DNA of 64,000 nucleotides, from the NCBI GenBank assembly GCA_963580455.1, contig OY756966.1:25423001-25487000 (forward strand). Reading direction: 5' to 3'. A program made the position numbers and the translations under genes. A model generated the notes under the pieces. That model ran no database searches, had not been told where the DNA came from, and was given only the letters and a program-made list of their open reading frames with translations. Source of the DNA: Euonymus europaeus. Lineage: Eukaryota > Streptophyta > Magnoliopsida > Celastrales > Celastraceae. Below are positions 24,034-37,484 of the stretch, in pieces. The first letter of the stretch is position 1; each line of letters starts with the position of its first letter.

Positions 24034-25519
24034 CTACAATCCTGGCGTTTCGGATTTTGATTTCAGAACTCGTGGCTAGTAGGTCTCGTTTCACCTAGTT
24101 AGCCGCGATATGTGGTTTCTCTACGTAAACGGTTTTATGAATATCCGTTGACTCCGAGTTCTGAATTCGGTGAATTTTAGCTTGATTTCCCACTACTTTT
24201 TGAGCTCTACAATCCTGGCACTTCGGATTTTGATTTCAGAACTCGTGGCTAGTAGGTCTCGTTTCACCTAGTTAGCAGCGAAATGTGGTTTCTTTACGTA
24301 AATGGTTTTATGAATATCCGTTGACTCCGAGTTCTGAATTCGGTGAATTTTAGCTTGATTTCGCACTACTTTTCGAGCTCTACAATCCTCGCGTTTCGGA
24401 TTTTGATTTCAGAACTCGTGGCTAATAGGTCTCGTTTCACCTAGTTAGACGCGAAATGTGGTTTCTTTACGTAAACGGTTTTTTGAATATCCGTTGACTC
24501 CGAGTTCTGAATTCGGTGATTTTTAGCTTGATTTCGCACTACTTTTCGAGCTCTACAATCCTGGGGTTTCGGATTTTGATTTCAGAACTCGTGGCTAGTT
24601 GGTCTCGTTTCACCTAGTTAGCCGCAAAATGTGGTTACTTTACGTAAACGGTTTTATGAATATCCGTTGACTCCGAGTTCTGAATTCGTAGATTTTTAGC
24701 TTGATTTCGCACTACTTTTCGAGCTCTACAATCCTGGCATTTCGGATTTTGATTTCAGAACTCGTGGCTAGTAGGTCTCGTTTCACCTATTTAGCCGCGA
24801 AATGTGTTTTCTTTACGTAAACGGTTTTATGAATATCCGTTGACTCCGAGTTCTGAATTCGATGATTTTTAGCTTGATTTCACACTACTTTTTGAGATCT
24901 ACAATCCTGGTGTTTCGAACTTTGATTTCAGAACTCATGGCTAGTAGGTCTTGTTTCACCTAGTAAGCCGCGAAATGTGGTGTCTTTACGTAAACGGTTT
25001 TATGAAAATCCGTTGACTCCGAGTTCTGAATTCGGAGATTTTTAGCTTGATTTTGCACTACTTTTTGAGCTCTACAATCCTGGAATTTCGGATTTTTATT
25101 TCAGAACTCGTGGCTAGTAGGTCTCGTTTCACCTAGTTAGCTGCGAAATGTGGTTTCTTTACGTAAACGGTTTTATGAATATCCGTTGACTCCGAGTTCT
25201 GAATTCGGTGAATTTTAGCTTGACTTCCCACTACTTTTCGAGCTCTACAATCCTGGCGTTTCGGATTTTGATTTCAGTACTCGTGGCTAGAAGGTCTCGT
25301 TTCACCTAGTTAGCCGCGAAATGTGGTTTCTTTACGTAAACGGTTTTATGAATATCCGTTGACTCCGAGTTCTGAATTCGGTGAATTTTAGCTTGACTTC
25401 GCACTACTTTTCGAGCTCTACAATCCTGGCGTTTCGGATTTTGATTTCAGTACTCGTGGCTAGTAGGTCTCGTTTCCCCTAGTTAGCCGCGAAATGTGGT
25501 TTCTTTACGTAAACGGTTT

Positions 25520-25860
25520 TATGAATATCTGTTGACTCCGAGTTCTGAATTCGGTGATTTTTAGCTTGATTTCGCACTACTTTTCGAGCTCTACAATCCT
25601 GGCGTTTTGGATTTTGATTTCAGAACTCGTGGCTAGTTGGTCTCGTTTCACCTAGTTAGCCGCGAAATGTGGTTTCTCTACATAAACGGTTTTATGAATA
25701 TCCGTTGACTCCGAGTTCTGAATTCGGAGATTTTTAGCTTGATTTCGCACTACTTTTTGAGCTCTACAATTCTGGCATTTCGGATTTTTATTTCAGAACT
25801 CGTGGCTAGTAGGTCTCGTTTCACCTAGTTAGCCGCGAAATGCGGTTTCTTTACGTAAAC
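25520..25860 (+). repeat. Dimer duplicated nine monomers away, copy 1
   Basis: The run GAATATCTGTTGACTCC, GGCGTTTTGG, CTCTACATAAACGG and CAATTCTGGCATTTC recurs exactly 1557 bp (9 x 173) downstream at 27077-27417. Confidence 0.85.
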
Positions 25861-26978
25861 GGTTTTATGAATATCCGTTGACTCCGAGTTCTGAATTCGG
25901 TGATTTTTAGCTTGATTTCCCACTACTTTTCGAGCTCTACAATCCTCGAGTTTCGGATTTTGATTTCAGAACTCGTGGATAGTAGGTCTCCTTTCACCTA
26001 GTTAGCCGCGAAATGTGGTTTCTTTACATAAACGGTTTTATGAATATCCGTTGACTCCGAGTTCTGAATTCAGTGATTTTTAGCTTGATTTCGCACTTTT
26101 TTTCGAGCTCTACAATCCTTGCGTTTCGGATTTTGATTTCAGAACTCGTGGCTAGTAGGTCTCGTTCCACCTATTTAGCAGCGAAATGTGGTTTCTTTAC
26201 ATAAACGGTTTTATGAATATCCGTTGACTCTGAGTTCTGAATTCGGCGATTTTTAGCTTGATTTCGCACTACTTTTCGATCTCTACAATCCTGGCGTTCC
26301 GGATTTTGATTTCAGAACTCGTGGCTAGTAGGTCTCGTTTCATCTAGTTAGACGCGAAATGTGGTTTCTTTACGTAAACGGTTTTTTGAATATCCGTTGA
26401 CTCCGAGTTCTGAATTCAGTGATTTTTAGCTTGATTTCGCACTTTTTTTCGAGCTCTAAAATCCTGGCGTTTCGGATTTTGATTTCAGAACTCGTGGCTA
26501 GTAGGTCTCGTTCCACCTATTTAGCAGCGAAATGTGGTTTCTTTACATAAACGGTTTTATGAATATCCGTTGACTCTGAGTTCTGAATTCGGCGATTTTT
26601 AGCTTGATTTCGCACTACTTTTTGAGCTCTACAATCCTGGCGTTCCGGATTTTGATTTCAGAACTCGTGGCTAGTAGGTCTCGTTTCACCTAGTTAGCCG
26701 CGAAATGTGGTTTCTTTACGTAAACGGATTTACGAATATCCATTGACTCCGAGTTCAGAATTCGGTGATTTTTAGCTTGATTTCGCACTACTTTTCGAAC
26801 TCTACAATCTTGGCGTTCCGGATTTTGATTTCAGAACTCGTGGCTAGTAGGTCTCGTTTCACCTAGTTAGCCGCGAAATGTGGTTTCTTTACGTAAACGG
26901 TTTTATGAATATCCGTTGAGTACGAGTTCAGAATTCGGTGATTTTTAGCATGATTTCACACTACTTTTCGAGCTCTAC
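25855..26978 (+). repeat. 14-monomer-offset duplication, copy 1 (2421 bp)
   Basis: Shared ordered markers with 28276-29399: CCTCGAGTTTCGG, GCACTTTTTTTCGAGC twice (26093 and 26439 versus 28514 and 28860), TTAGACGCG with CGGTTTTTTGAATATCC, and GAGTACGAGTTCAG (26918 versus 29339). All are 2421 bp apart, 14 monomers minus one base. Confidence 0.9.
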
Positions 26979-27076
26979 AATCCTGGCGTTCCGGATTTTG
27001 ATTTCAGAACTCGTGGCTAGTTGGTCTCGTTTCACCTAGTTAGCCGCGAAATGTGGTTTCTTTACGTAAACGGTTT

Positions 27077-27417
27077 TATGAATATCTGTTGACTCCGAGT
27101 TCTGAATTCGGTGATTTTTAGCTTGATTTCGCACTACTTTTCGAGCTCTACAATCCTGGCGTTTTGGATTTTGATTTCAGAACTCGTGGCTAGTTGGTCT
27201 CGTTTCACCTAGTTAGCCGCGAAATGTGGTTTCTCTACATAAACGGTTTTATGAATATCCGTTGACTCCGAGTTCTGAATTCGGAGATTTTTAGCTTGAT
27301 TTCGCACTACTTTTTGAGCTCTACAATTCTGGCATTTCGGATTTTTATTTCAGAACTCGTGGCTAGTAGGTCTCGTTTCACCTAGTTAGCCGCGAAATGC
27401 GGTTTCTTTACGTAAAC
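27077..27417 (+). repeat. Dimer duplicated nine monomers away, copy 2
   Basis: Copy of 25520-25860 at an exact offset of 1557 bp (CTCTACATAA at 25676 and 27233). Confidence 0.85.
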
Positions 27418-28275
27418 GGTTTTATGAATATCTGTTGACTCCGAGTTCTGAATTCGGTGAATTTTAGCTTGACTTCCCACTACTTTTCGAGCTCTACAAT
27501 CCTGGCGCTTCGGATTTTGATTTCAGAACTCGTGGCTAGTAGGTCTCATTTCACCTAGTTAGCCGCGAAATGTGGTTTCTTTACGTAAACGGTTTTATGA
27601 ATATCCGTTGACTCCGAGTTCTGAATTCGGTGATTTTAACTTGATTTCGCACTTCTTTTTGAGCTCTACAATCCAGGTGTTTCGGATTTTGATTTCAGAA
27701 CTCGAGGCTAGTTGGTCTTGTTTCACCTAGTTAGCCGCGAAATATGGTTTCTTTACGTAAACGGTTTTATGAATATCCGTTGATTACGAGTTCTGAATTC
27801 GGTGATTTTTAGTTTGATTTCGTACTACTTTTTGAGCTCTACAATCCTGGCATTTCGGATTTTGATTTCAGAACTCGTGGCTAGTAGGTCTCGTTTCACC
27901 TAGTTAGCCGCGAAATGTGGTTTCTTTACGTAAACGGTTTTATGAATATCCGTTGACTCCGAGTTCTGAATTCGGTGATTTTTAGCTTGACTTCACACTA
28001 CTTTTCGAGCTCTACAATCCTGGCGTTTTGGATTTTGATTTCAGAACTCGTGGCTAGTTGGTCTCGTTTCACTTAGTTAGCCGTGAAATGTGGTTTCTTT
28101 ACGTAAACGGTTTTATGAATATCCGTTGAATCCGAGTTCTAAATTCGGTGATTTTTAGCTTGATTTCGCCCTACTTTTCGAGCTCTACAATCCTGGCGTT
28201 CCGGATTTTGATTTCAGAACTCGTGGCTAGTAGGTCTCGTTTCACCTAGTTAGCCGCGAAATGTGGTTTCTTTAC

Positions 28276-29399
28276 GTAAACGGTTTTATGAATATCCGTT
28301 GACTCCGAGTTCTGAATTCGGTGATTTTTAGCTTGATTTCCCACTACTTTTCGAGCTCTACAATCCTCGAGTTTCGGATTTTGATTTCAGAACTCGTGGA
28401 TAGTAGGTCTCCTTTCACCTAGTTAGCCGCGAAATGTGGTTTCTTTACATAAACGGTTTTATGAATATCCGTTGACTCCGAGTTCTGAATTCAGTGATTT
28501 TTAGCTTGATTTCGCACTTTTTTTCGAGCTCTACAATCCTTGCGTTTCGGATTTTGATTTCAGAACTCGTGGCTAGTAGGTCTCGTTCCACCTATTTAGC
28601 GGCGAAATGTGGTTTCTTTACATAAACGGTTTTATGAATATCCGTTGACTCTGAGTTCTGAATTCGGCGATTTTTAGCTTGATTTCGCACTACTTTTCGA
28701 TCTCTACAATCCTGGCGTTCCGGATTTTGATTTCAGAACTCGTGGCTAGTAGGTCTCGTTTCATCTAGTTAGACGCGAAATGTGGTTTCTTTATGTAAAC
28801 GGTTTTTTGAATATCCGTTGACTCCGAGTTCTGAATTCAGTGATTTTTAGCTTGATTTCGCACTTTTTTTCGAGCTCTAAAATCCTGGCGTTTCGGATTT
28901 TGATTTCAGAACTCGTGGCTAGTAGGTCTCGTTCCACCTATTTAGCAGCGAAATGTGGTTTCTTTACATAAACGGTTTTATGAATATCCGTTGACTCTGA
29001 GTTCTGAATTCGGCGATTTTTAGCTTGATTTCGCACTACTTTTTGAGCTCTACAATCCTGGCGTTCCGGATTTTGATTTCAGAACTCGTGGCTAGTAGGT
29101 CTCGTTTCACCTAGTTAGCCGCGAAATGTGGTTTCTTTACGTAAACGGATTTATGAATATCCATTGACTCCGAGTTCAGAATTCGGTGATTTTTAGCTTG
29201 ATTTCGCACTACTTTTCGAACTCTACAATCTTGGCGTTCCGGATTTTGATTTCAGAACTCGTGGCTAGTAGGTCTCGTTTCACCTAGTTAGCCGCGAAAT
29301 GTGGTTTCTTTACGTAAACGGTTTTATGAATATCCGTTGAGTACGAGTTCAGAATTCGGTGATTTTTAGCATGATTTCACACTACTTTTCGAGCTCTAC
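28276..29399 (+). repeat. 14-monomer-offset duplication, copy 2 (2421 bp)
   Basis: Copy of 25855-26978. The right edge is inside a monomer: copy 1 continues as ATCCTGGCGTTCCGG and copy 2 as ATCATGGTTTTCGG, a typical exchange or conversion edge. Confidence 0.9.
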
Positions 29400-30260
29400 A
29401 ATCATGGTTTTCGGATTTTGATTTCAGAACTCGTGGCTAGTAGGTCTCGTTTCACCTAATTAGCCGCGAAATGTGGTTTCTTTACGTAAACGGTTTTATG
29501 AATATCCGTTGACTCCGAGTTCTGAATTCTGTGATTTTTAGCTTGATTTCGCACTACTTTTCGAACTCTACAATCCTGGATTTTTGGATTTTGATTTCAG
29601 AACTCGTGGCTAGTTGGTCTCGTTTCACCTAGTTAGCCGCGAAATGTGGTTTCTTTACGTAAACGGTTTTATGAATATCCGTTGACTCCGAGTTCAGAAT
29701 TCGGTGATTTTTAGCTTGATTTCGCACTAATTTTCGAGCTCTACAATCCTTGCGTTCCGGATTTTGATTTCAGAACTCGTGGCTAGTAGGTCTCGTTTCA
29801 CCTAGTTAGCCGCGAAATGTGGTTTCTTTACGTAAACGGTTTTATGAATATCCGTTGACTCCGAGTTCAGAATTCGGTGATTTTTAGCATGATTTCACAC
29901 TACTTTTCGAGCTCTACAATCATGGTTTTCGGATTTTGATTTCAGAACTCGTGGCTAGTAGGTCTCGTTTCACCTAATTAGCCGCGAAATGTGGTTTCTT
30001 TACGTAAACGGTTTTATGAATATCCGTTGACTCCGAGTTCTGAATTCGGTGATTTTTAGCTTGATTTCGCACTACTTTTCGAACTCTACAATCCTGGTTT
30101 TTTGGATTTTGATTTCAGAACTCGTGGCTAGTTGGTCTCGTTTCACCTAGTTAGCCGCGAAATGTGGTTTCTTTACGTAAACGGTTTTATGAATATCCGT
30201 TGACTCCGAGTTCAGAATTCGGTGATTTTTAGCTTGATTTCGCACTACTTTTCGAGCTCT
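29385..30260 (+). repeat. Three-monomer unit with the ATCATGGTTTTC type (518 bp)
   Basis: ATCATGGTTTTCGG is at 29401 and 29919, 518 bp apart: three monomers minus one base, because this type is 172 bp long. The order is ATCATGG type, then CCTGG(A/T)TTTTTGG type with GGCTAGTTGG, then GTTCAGAATTCGG type. The same triplet is seen near 34530-34980, 36260-36700, 39030-39450, 55800-56200 and 57690-58100. Confidence 0.85.
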
Positions 30261-30941
30261 ACAATCCTGCCATTCCGGATTTTGATTTTAGAACTCGTGG
30301 GTAGTAGGTCTCGTTTCACCTATTTAGCAGCGAAATGTGGTTTCTTTACGTAAACGGTTTTATGAATATCCGTTGACTCCGAGTTCTGAATTCGGTGATT
30401 TTTAGCTTGATTTTGCGCTACTTTTCGAGCTCTACAATCCTGGTGTTTCGGATTTTGATTTCAGAACTCGTGTCTAGTAGGTCTCTTTTCAACTAGTTAG
30501 CCGCGAAATATGGTTTCTTTACTTAAACGGTTTTATGAATATATTTTCATTCCAAGTTCGGAATTCGGTGATTTTTAGCTTGATTTCGCACTACTTTTCG
30601 AGCTCTACAATCATGGTTTTCGGATTTTGATTTCAGAACTCGTGTCTAGTAGGTCTCGTTTCACCTAGTTAGCCGCGAAATATGGTTTCTTTACGTAAAC
30701 GGTTTTATGAATATCCGTTGACTCCAAGTTCTGAATTCGGTGATTTTTAGCTTGATTTCGCACTACTTTTTGAGCTCTACAATCCTGGCGTTCCGGATTT
30801 TGATTTCAGAACTCGTGACTAGTAGGTCTCGTTTCACCTAGTTAGCCGCAAAATGTGGTTTCTTTACGTAAACGGTTTTATGAATATCCGTTGACTCCGA
30901 GTTCTGAATTCGGTGAATTTTAGCTTGATTTCGCACTACTT

Positions 30942-31460
30942 TTCTAGCTCTACAATCCTGGCGCTTTGGATTTTTATTTCAGAACTCGTGGCTAGTAGGT
31001 CTCGTTTCACCTAGTTAGCCGCGAAATGTGGTTTCTTTACGTAAACGGTTTTATGAATATCCGTTGACTACGAGTTCTGAATTCGGTGATTTTTAGATTG
31101 ATTTCGCACTACTTTTTGAGCTCTACAATCCTGGCGTTCAGGATTTTGATTTCAGAACTCGTGGCTTGTAGGTCTCGTTTCACCTAGTTAGCCGCAAAAT
31201 GTGGTTTCTTTACGTAAACGGTTTTATGAATATCCGTTGACTCCGAGTTCTGAATTCGGTGAATTTTAGCTTGATTTCGCACTACTTTTCTAGCTCTACA
31301 ATCCTGGCGCTTTGGATTTTTATTTCAGAACTCGTGGCTAGTAGGTCTCGTTTCACCTAGTTAGCCGCGAAATGTGGTTTCTTTACGTAAACGGTTTTAT
31401 GAATATCCGTTGACTACGAGTTATGAATTCGGTGATTTTTAGCTTGATTTCGCACTACTT
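30942..31460 (+). repeat. Dimer tandem duplication (346 bp)
   Basis: TTCTAGCTCTACAATCC with GGCGCTTTGG and TTTTTATTTCAG is at 30942 and 31288, exactly two monomers apart. A similar dimer step occurs at 31971 and 32317 (GCACTAATTTTTGAGC). Confidence 0.8.
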
Positions 31461-32459
31461 TTTGAGCTCTACAATCCTGGCGTTTCGGATTTTGATTTCA
31501 GAACTCGTGGCTAGTAGGTCTCGTTTCACCTAGTTAGCCGCGAAATGTGGTTTCTTTACGTAAACGGTTTTATGAATATCCGTTGACTCCGAGTTCTGAA
31601 TTCGGTGATTTTTAGCTTGATTTCACACTACTTTTTGAGCTCTACAATCCTGGTGTTTCGAATTTTGATTTCAGAACTCGTGGCTAGTAGGTCTCGTTTC
31701 ACCTAATAAGCCGCGAAATATGGTTTCTTTACGTAAACGGTTTTATGAATATCCGTTGACTACGAGTTCTGAATTCGGTGATTTTTAGCTTGATTTCGCA
31801 CTACTTTTTGAGCTCTATAATCCTGGAGTTTCGGATTTTGATTTCAGAACTCGTGGCTAGTAGGTCCTGTTTCACCTAGTTAGCCGCGAAATGTGGTTTC
31901 TTTACGTAAACGGTTTTATGAATATCCGTTGACTCCGAGTTCTGAATTCGGTGAATTTTAGCTTGATTTCGCACTAATTTTTGAGCTCTACAATCCTGGC
32001 GCTTCGGATTTTGATTTCCGAACTCGTGGCTAGTAGGTCTCGTTTTACCTAGTTAGCCGCGAAATGTGCTTTCTTTACGTGAACGGTTTTATGAATATCC
32101 GTTGACTCCGAGTTCTGAATTCGGTGATTTTTAGCTTGATTTCGCACTACTTTTTGAGCTCTACAATCCTGGCATTTCGGATTTTGATTTCAGAACTCGT
32201 GGCTAGTAGGTCTCGTTTCACCTGGTTAGCCGCGAAATGTGGTGTCTTTACGTAAACGGTTTTATGAAAATCCGTTGACTCCGAGTTCTGAATTCGGAGA
32301 TTTTTAGCTTGATTTCGCACTAATTTTTGAGCTCTACAATCCTGGCGCTTCGGATTTTGATTTCCGAACTCGTGGCTAGTAGGTCTCGTTTTACCTAGTT
32401 AGCCGCGAAATGTGCTTTCTTTACGTGAACGGTTTTATGAATATCCGTTGACTCCGAGT

Positions 32460-32950
32460 TCTGAATTCGATGATTTTTAGCTTGATTTCACACTACTTTT
32501 TGAGCTCTACAATCCTGGTGTTTCGAACTTTGATTTCAGAACTCGTGGCTAGTAGGTCTTGTTTCACCTAGTAAGCCGCGAAATGTGGTGTCTTTACGTA
32601 AACGGTTTTATGAAAATCCGTTGACTCCGAGTTCTGAATTCGGAGATTTTTAGCTTGATTTCGCACTACTTTTTGAGCTCTACAATCCTGGAATTTCGGA
32701 TTTTTATTTCAGAACTCGTGGCTAGTAGGTCTCGTTTCACCTAGTTAGCCGCAAAATGTGGTTTCTTTACGTAAACGGTTTTATGAATATCCGTTGACTC
32801 CGAGTTCTGAATTCGGTGAATTTTAGCTTGACTTCCCACAACTTTTCAAGCTCTACAATCCTGGCGTTTCAGATTTTGATTTCAGTACTCGTGGCTAGTA
32901 GGTCTCGTTTCACCTAGTTAGCCGTGAAATGTGGTTTCTTTACGTAAACG
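32460..32950 (+). repeat. Block duplicated 2593 bp away, copy 1
   Basis: Ordered markers GAATTCGATGATTTTT, TTTCGAACTTTG, CCTAGTAAGCCGCG, TGGTGTCTTTACG, TATGAAAATCCG and CTTCCCACAACTTTTC recur at 35053-35543 (TGTCTTTACG at 32589 and 35182). The offset is 15 monomers minus two. The same AACTTTG/TAAGCC monomer is also near 24910, 42715 and 46005. Confidence 0.85.
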
Positions 32951-35052
32951 GTTTTATGAATATCCGTTGACTCTGAGTTCTGAATTCGGTGATTTTTAGC
33001 TTGATTTCGCCCTACTTTTCGAGCTCTACAATCCTGGAGTTTCGGATTTTGATTTCTGAACTCGTGGCTAGTAGGTCTCGTTTCACCTAGTTAGCCGCGA
33101 AATGTGGTTTCTTTACGTAAACGGTTTTATGAATATCCGTTGACTACGAGTTCCGAATTCGGCGATTTTTAGCTTGATTTCGCACTACTTTTTTAGCTCT
33201 ACAATACTGGAGTTTCGGATTTTGATTTCAGAACTCGTGGCTAGTAGGTCTCGTTTCACCTAGTTAGCCGCGAAATGTGGTTTCTTTACGTGAACGGTTT
33301 TATGAATATCCGTTGACTCCGAGTTCTGAATTCGGTGAATTTTAGCTTGATTTCCCCCTACTTTTCGAGCTCTACAATCCTGGCGTTTTGGATTTTGATT
33401 TCCGAACTCGTGGTTAGTAGGTCTTGTTTCATCTAGTTAGACGCGAAATGTGGTTTCTTTACGTAAACGGTTTTTTGAATATCCGTTGACTCCGAGTTCT
33501 GAATTCAGTGATTTTTAGCTTGATTTCGCACTACTTTTCGAGCTCTAAAATCCTGGCGTTTCGGATTTTGATTTCAGAACTCGTGGCTAGTAGGTCTCGT
33601 TCCACCTATTTAGCAGCGAAATGTGGTTTCTTTACGTGAACGGTTTTATGAATATCCGTTGACTCTGAGTTCTGAATTCGGCGATTTTTAGCTTGATTTC
33701 GCACTACTTTTCGAGCTCTACAATCCTGGCATTCCGGATTTTGATTTCAGAACTCGTGGCTAGTAGGTCTCGTTTCACCTAGTTAGCCGCGAAATGTGGT
33801 TCCTTTACGTAAACGGATTTATGAATATCCATTGACTCCGAGTTCAGAATTCGGTGATTTTTAGCTTGATTTCGCACTACTTTTCGAACTCTACAATCCT
33901 GGCATTCCGGATTTTGATTTCAGAACTCGTGGCTAGTAGGTCTCGTTTCACCTAGTTAGCCGCGAAATGTGGTTTCTTTACGTAAACGGTTTTATGAATA
34001 TCCGTTGACTACGAGTTCAGAATTCGGTGATTTTTAGCATGATTTCACACTACTTTTCGAGCTCTACAATCATGGTTTTCGGATTTTGATTTCAGAACTC
34101 GTGGCTAGTAGGTCTCGTTTCACCTAATTAGCCGCGAAATGTGGTTTCTTTACGTAAACGGTTTTATGAATATCCGTTGACTCCGAGTTCTGAATTCTGT
34201 GATTTTTAGCTTGATTTCGCACTAATTTTCGAGCTCTACAATCCTGGTGTTTTGGATTTTGATTTCATAACTCGTGAATAGTAGGTCTCGTTTCACCTAG
34301 TTAGCCGCGAAATGTGCTTTCTTTACGTGAACGGTTTTATGAATATCCGTTGACTCCGAGTTCAGAATTCGGTGATTTTTAGCTTGATTTCGCACTACTT
34401 TTCGAGCTCTACAATCCTGGCGTTCCGGATTTTGATTTCAGAACTCGTGGCTAGTAGGTCTCGTTTCACCTAGTTAGCCGCGAAATGTGGTTTCTCTACG
34501 TAAACGGTTTTATGAATATCCGTTGACTCCGAGTTCAGAATTCGGTGATTTTTAGCATGATTTCACACTACTTTTTGAGCTCTACAATCATGGTTTTCGG
34601 ATTTTGATTTCAGAACTCGTGGCTAGTAGGTCTCGTTTCACCTAATTAGCCGCGAAATGTGGTTTCTTTACGTAAACGGTTTTATGAATATCCGTTGACT
34701 CCGAGTTCTGAATTCGGTGATTTTTAGCTTGATTTCGCACTACTTTTCGAACTCTACAATCCTGGTTTTTTGGATTTTGATTTCAGAACTCGTGGCTAGT
34801 TGGTCTCGTTTCACCTAGTTAGCCGCGAAATGTGGTTTCTTTACGTAAACGGTTTTATGAATATCCGTTGACTCCGAGTTCAGAATTCGGTGATTTTTAG
34901 CTTGATTTCGCACTACTTTTCGAGCTCTACAATCCTGGAGTTCCGGATTTTGATTTCAGAACTCGTGGCTAGTAGGTCTCGTTTCACCTAGTTAGCCGCG
35001 AAATGTGTTTTCTTTACGTAAACGGTTTTATGAATATCCGTTGACTCGGAGT

Positions 35053-35543
35053 TCTGAATTCGATGATTTTTAGCTTGATTTCACACTACTTTTTGAGCTC
35101 TACAATCCTGGTGTTTCGAACTTTGATTTCAGAACTCGTGGCTAGTAGGTCTTGTTTCACCTAGTAAGCCGCGAAATGTGGTGTCTTTACGTAAACGGTT
35201 TTATGAAAATCCGTTGACTCCGAGTTCTGAATTCGGAGATTTTTAGCTTGATTTCGCACTACTTTTTGAGCTCTACAATCCTGGAATTTCGGATTTTTAT
35301 TTCAGAACTCGTGGCTAGTAGGTCTCGTTTCACCTAGTTAGCCGCGAAATGTGGTTTCTTTACGTAAACGGTTTTATGAATATCCGTTGACTCCGAGTTC
35401 TGAATTCGGTGAATTTTAGCTTGACTTCCCACAACTTTTCGAGCTCTACAATCCTGGCGTTTCGGATTTTGATTTCAGTACTCGTGGCTAGTAGGTCTCG
35501 TTTCACCTAGTTAGCCACGAAATGTGGTTTCTTTACGTAAACG
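35053..35543 (+). repeat. Block duplicated 2593 bp away, copy 2
   Basis: Copy of 32460-32950, ending near 35543. It begins in a monomer with the private change GACTCGGAGTTCTG. Confidence 0.85.
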
Positions 35544-36169
35544 GTTTTATGAATATCCGTTGACTCCGAGTTCTGAATTCAGTGATTTTTAGCTTGACTT
35601 CGCACTACTTTTTGAGCTCTACAATCCTGGAGTTTCGGATTTTGATTTCAGTACTCGAGGCTAGTAGGTTTCGTTTCCCCTAGTTAGCCGCGAAATGTAG
35701 TTTCTTTACGTAAACGGTTTTATGAATATCCGTTGACTCCGAGTTCTGAATTCGGTGATTTTTAGCTTGATTTCACACTACTTTTCGAGCTCTACAATCC
35801 TGTCGTTTCGGATTTTGATTTCAGAACTCGTGGCTAGTTGGTCTCGTTTCACCGAGTTAGCCGCGAAATGTGGTTTCTTTACGTAAACGGTTTTATGAAT
35901 ATCCGTTGACTCCGAGTTCTGAATTCGGAGATTTTTAGCTTGATTTCGCACTACTTTTTGAGCTCTACAATCCTGGCATTTCGGATTTTTATTTCAGAAC
36001 TCGTGGCTAGTAGGTCTCGTTTCACCTAGTTAGCCGCGAAATGCGGTTTCTTTACGTAAACGGTTTTATGAATATTTGTTAACTCCGAGTTCTGAATTCG
36101 GTGAATTTTAGCTTGACTTCCCACTACTTTTCGAGCTCTACAATCCTGGTGCTTCGGATTTTGATTTCA

Positions 36170-37484
36170 GAACTCGTGGCTAGTAGGTCTCGTTTCACCT
36201 AGTTAGCCGCGAAATGTGGTTTCTTTACGTAAACGGTTTTATGAATATCCGTTGACTCCGAGTTCAGAATTCGGTGATTTTTAGCATGATTTTACACTAC
36301 TTTTCGAGCTCTACAATCATGGTTTTCGGATTTTGATTTCAGAACTCGTGGCTAGTAGGTCTCGTTTCACCTAATTAGCCGCGAAATGTGGTTTCTTTAC
36401 GTAAACGGTTTTATGAATATCCGTTGACTCCGAGTTCTGAATTCGGTGATTTTTAGCTTGATTTCGCACTACTTTTCGAACTCTACAATCCTGGTTTTTT
36501 GGATTTTGATTTCAGAACTCGTGGCTAGTTGGTCTCGTTTCACCTAGTTAGCCGCGAAATGTGGTTTCTTTACGTAAACGGTTTTATGAATATCCGTTGA
36601 CTCCGAGTTCAGAATTCGGTGATTTTTAGCTTGATTTCGCACTACTTTTCGAGCTCTACAATCCTGGCATTCCGGATTTTTATTTCAGAACTCGTGGCTA
36701 GTTGGTCTCGTTTCACCTAGTTAGCCGCAAAATGTGGTTTCTTTACGTAAACGGTTTTATGAATATCTTTTCACTCCAAGTTCTGAATTCGGTGATTTTA
36801 GCTTGATTTCGCACTACTTTTCGAGCTCTACAATCATGGTTTTCGGATTTTGATTTCAGAACTCGTGTCTAGTAGGTCTCGTTTCACCTAGTTAGCCGCA
36901 AAATAAGGTTTCTTTACGTAAACGGTTTTATGAATATATTTTCATTCCAAGTTCGGAATTCGGTGATTTTTAGCTTGATTTCGCACTACTTTTCGAGCTC
37001 TACAATCATGGTTTTCGGATTATGATTTCAGAACTCGTGTCTAGTAGGTCTCGTTTCATCTAGTTAGCCGCGAAATATGGTTTCTTTACGTAAACGGTTT
37101 TATGAATATCCGTTGACTCCAAGTTCTGAATTCGGTGATTTTTAGCTTGATTTCGCACTACTTTTCGAGCTCTACAATCCTGGCGTTCCGGATTTTGATT
37201 TCAGAACTCATGGCTAGTAGGTCTCGTTTCACCTAGTTAGCCGCAAAATGTGGTTTCTTTACGTAAACGGTTTTATGAATATTTGTTGACTCCGAGTTCT
37301 GAATTCGGTGATTTTTAGCTTGATTTCGCACTACTTTTTGAGCTCTACAATCCTGGTGTTTCGGATTTTGATTTCAGAACTCGAGGCTAGTAAGTCTCGT
37401 TTCACCTAGTTAGCCGCGAAAAATGATTTCTTTACGTAAACGGTTTTATGAATATCCGTTGACTACGAGTTCTGAATTCGGTGA
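36170..37484 (+). repeat. Large block, copy 1, lacking one dimer
   Basis: Matches 38933-40593 in marker order: GCATGATTTTACAC, CCTGGTTTTTTGG, CTTTTCACTCCAAG, ATATTTTCATTCCAAG, GTGTCTAGTAGG, GAATATTTGTTGACTCC and CGCGAAAAATGATTTC. The offset is 2763 bp on the left and 3109 bp on the right. The step of 346 bp is exactly two monomers present only in copy 2. Confidence 0.85.

Noticed and set aside
30942..31460. A basic 346-bp (dimeric) repeat unit for the whole array
   Set aside because: Dimer steps occur only locally (here and at 31971-32317). Most offsets include odd multiples of 173, so the basic unit is the monomer.
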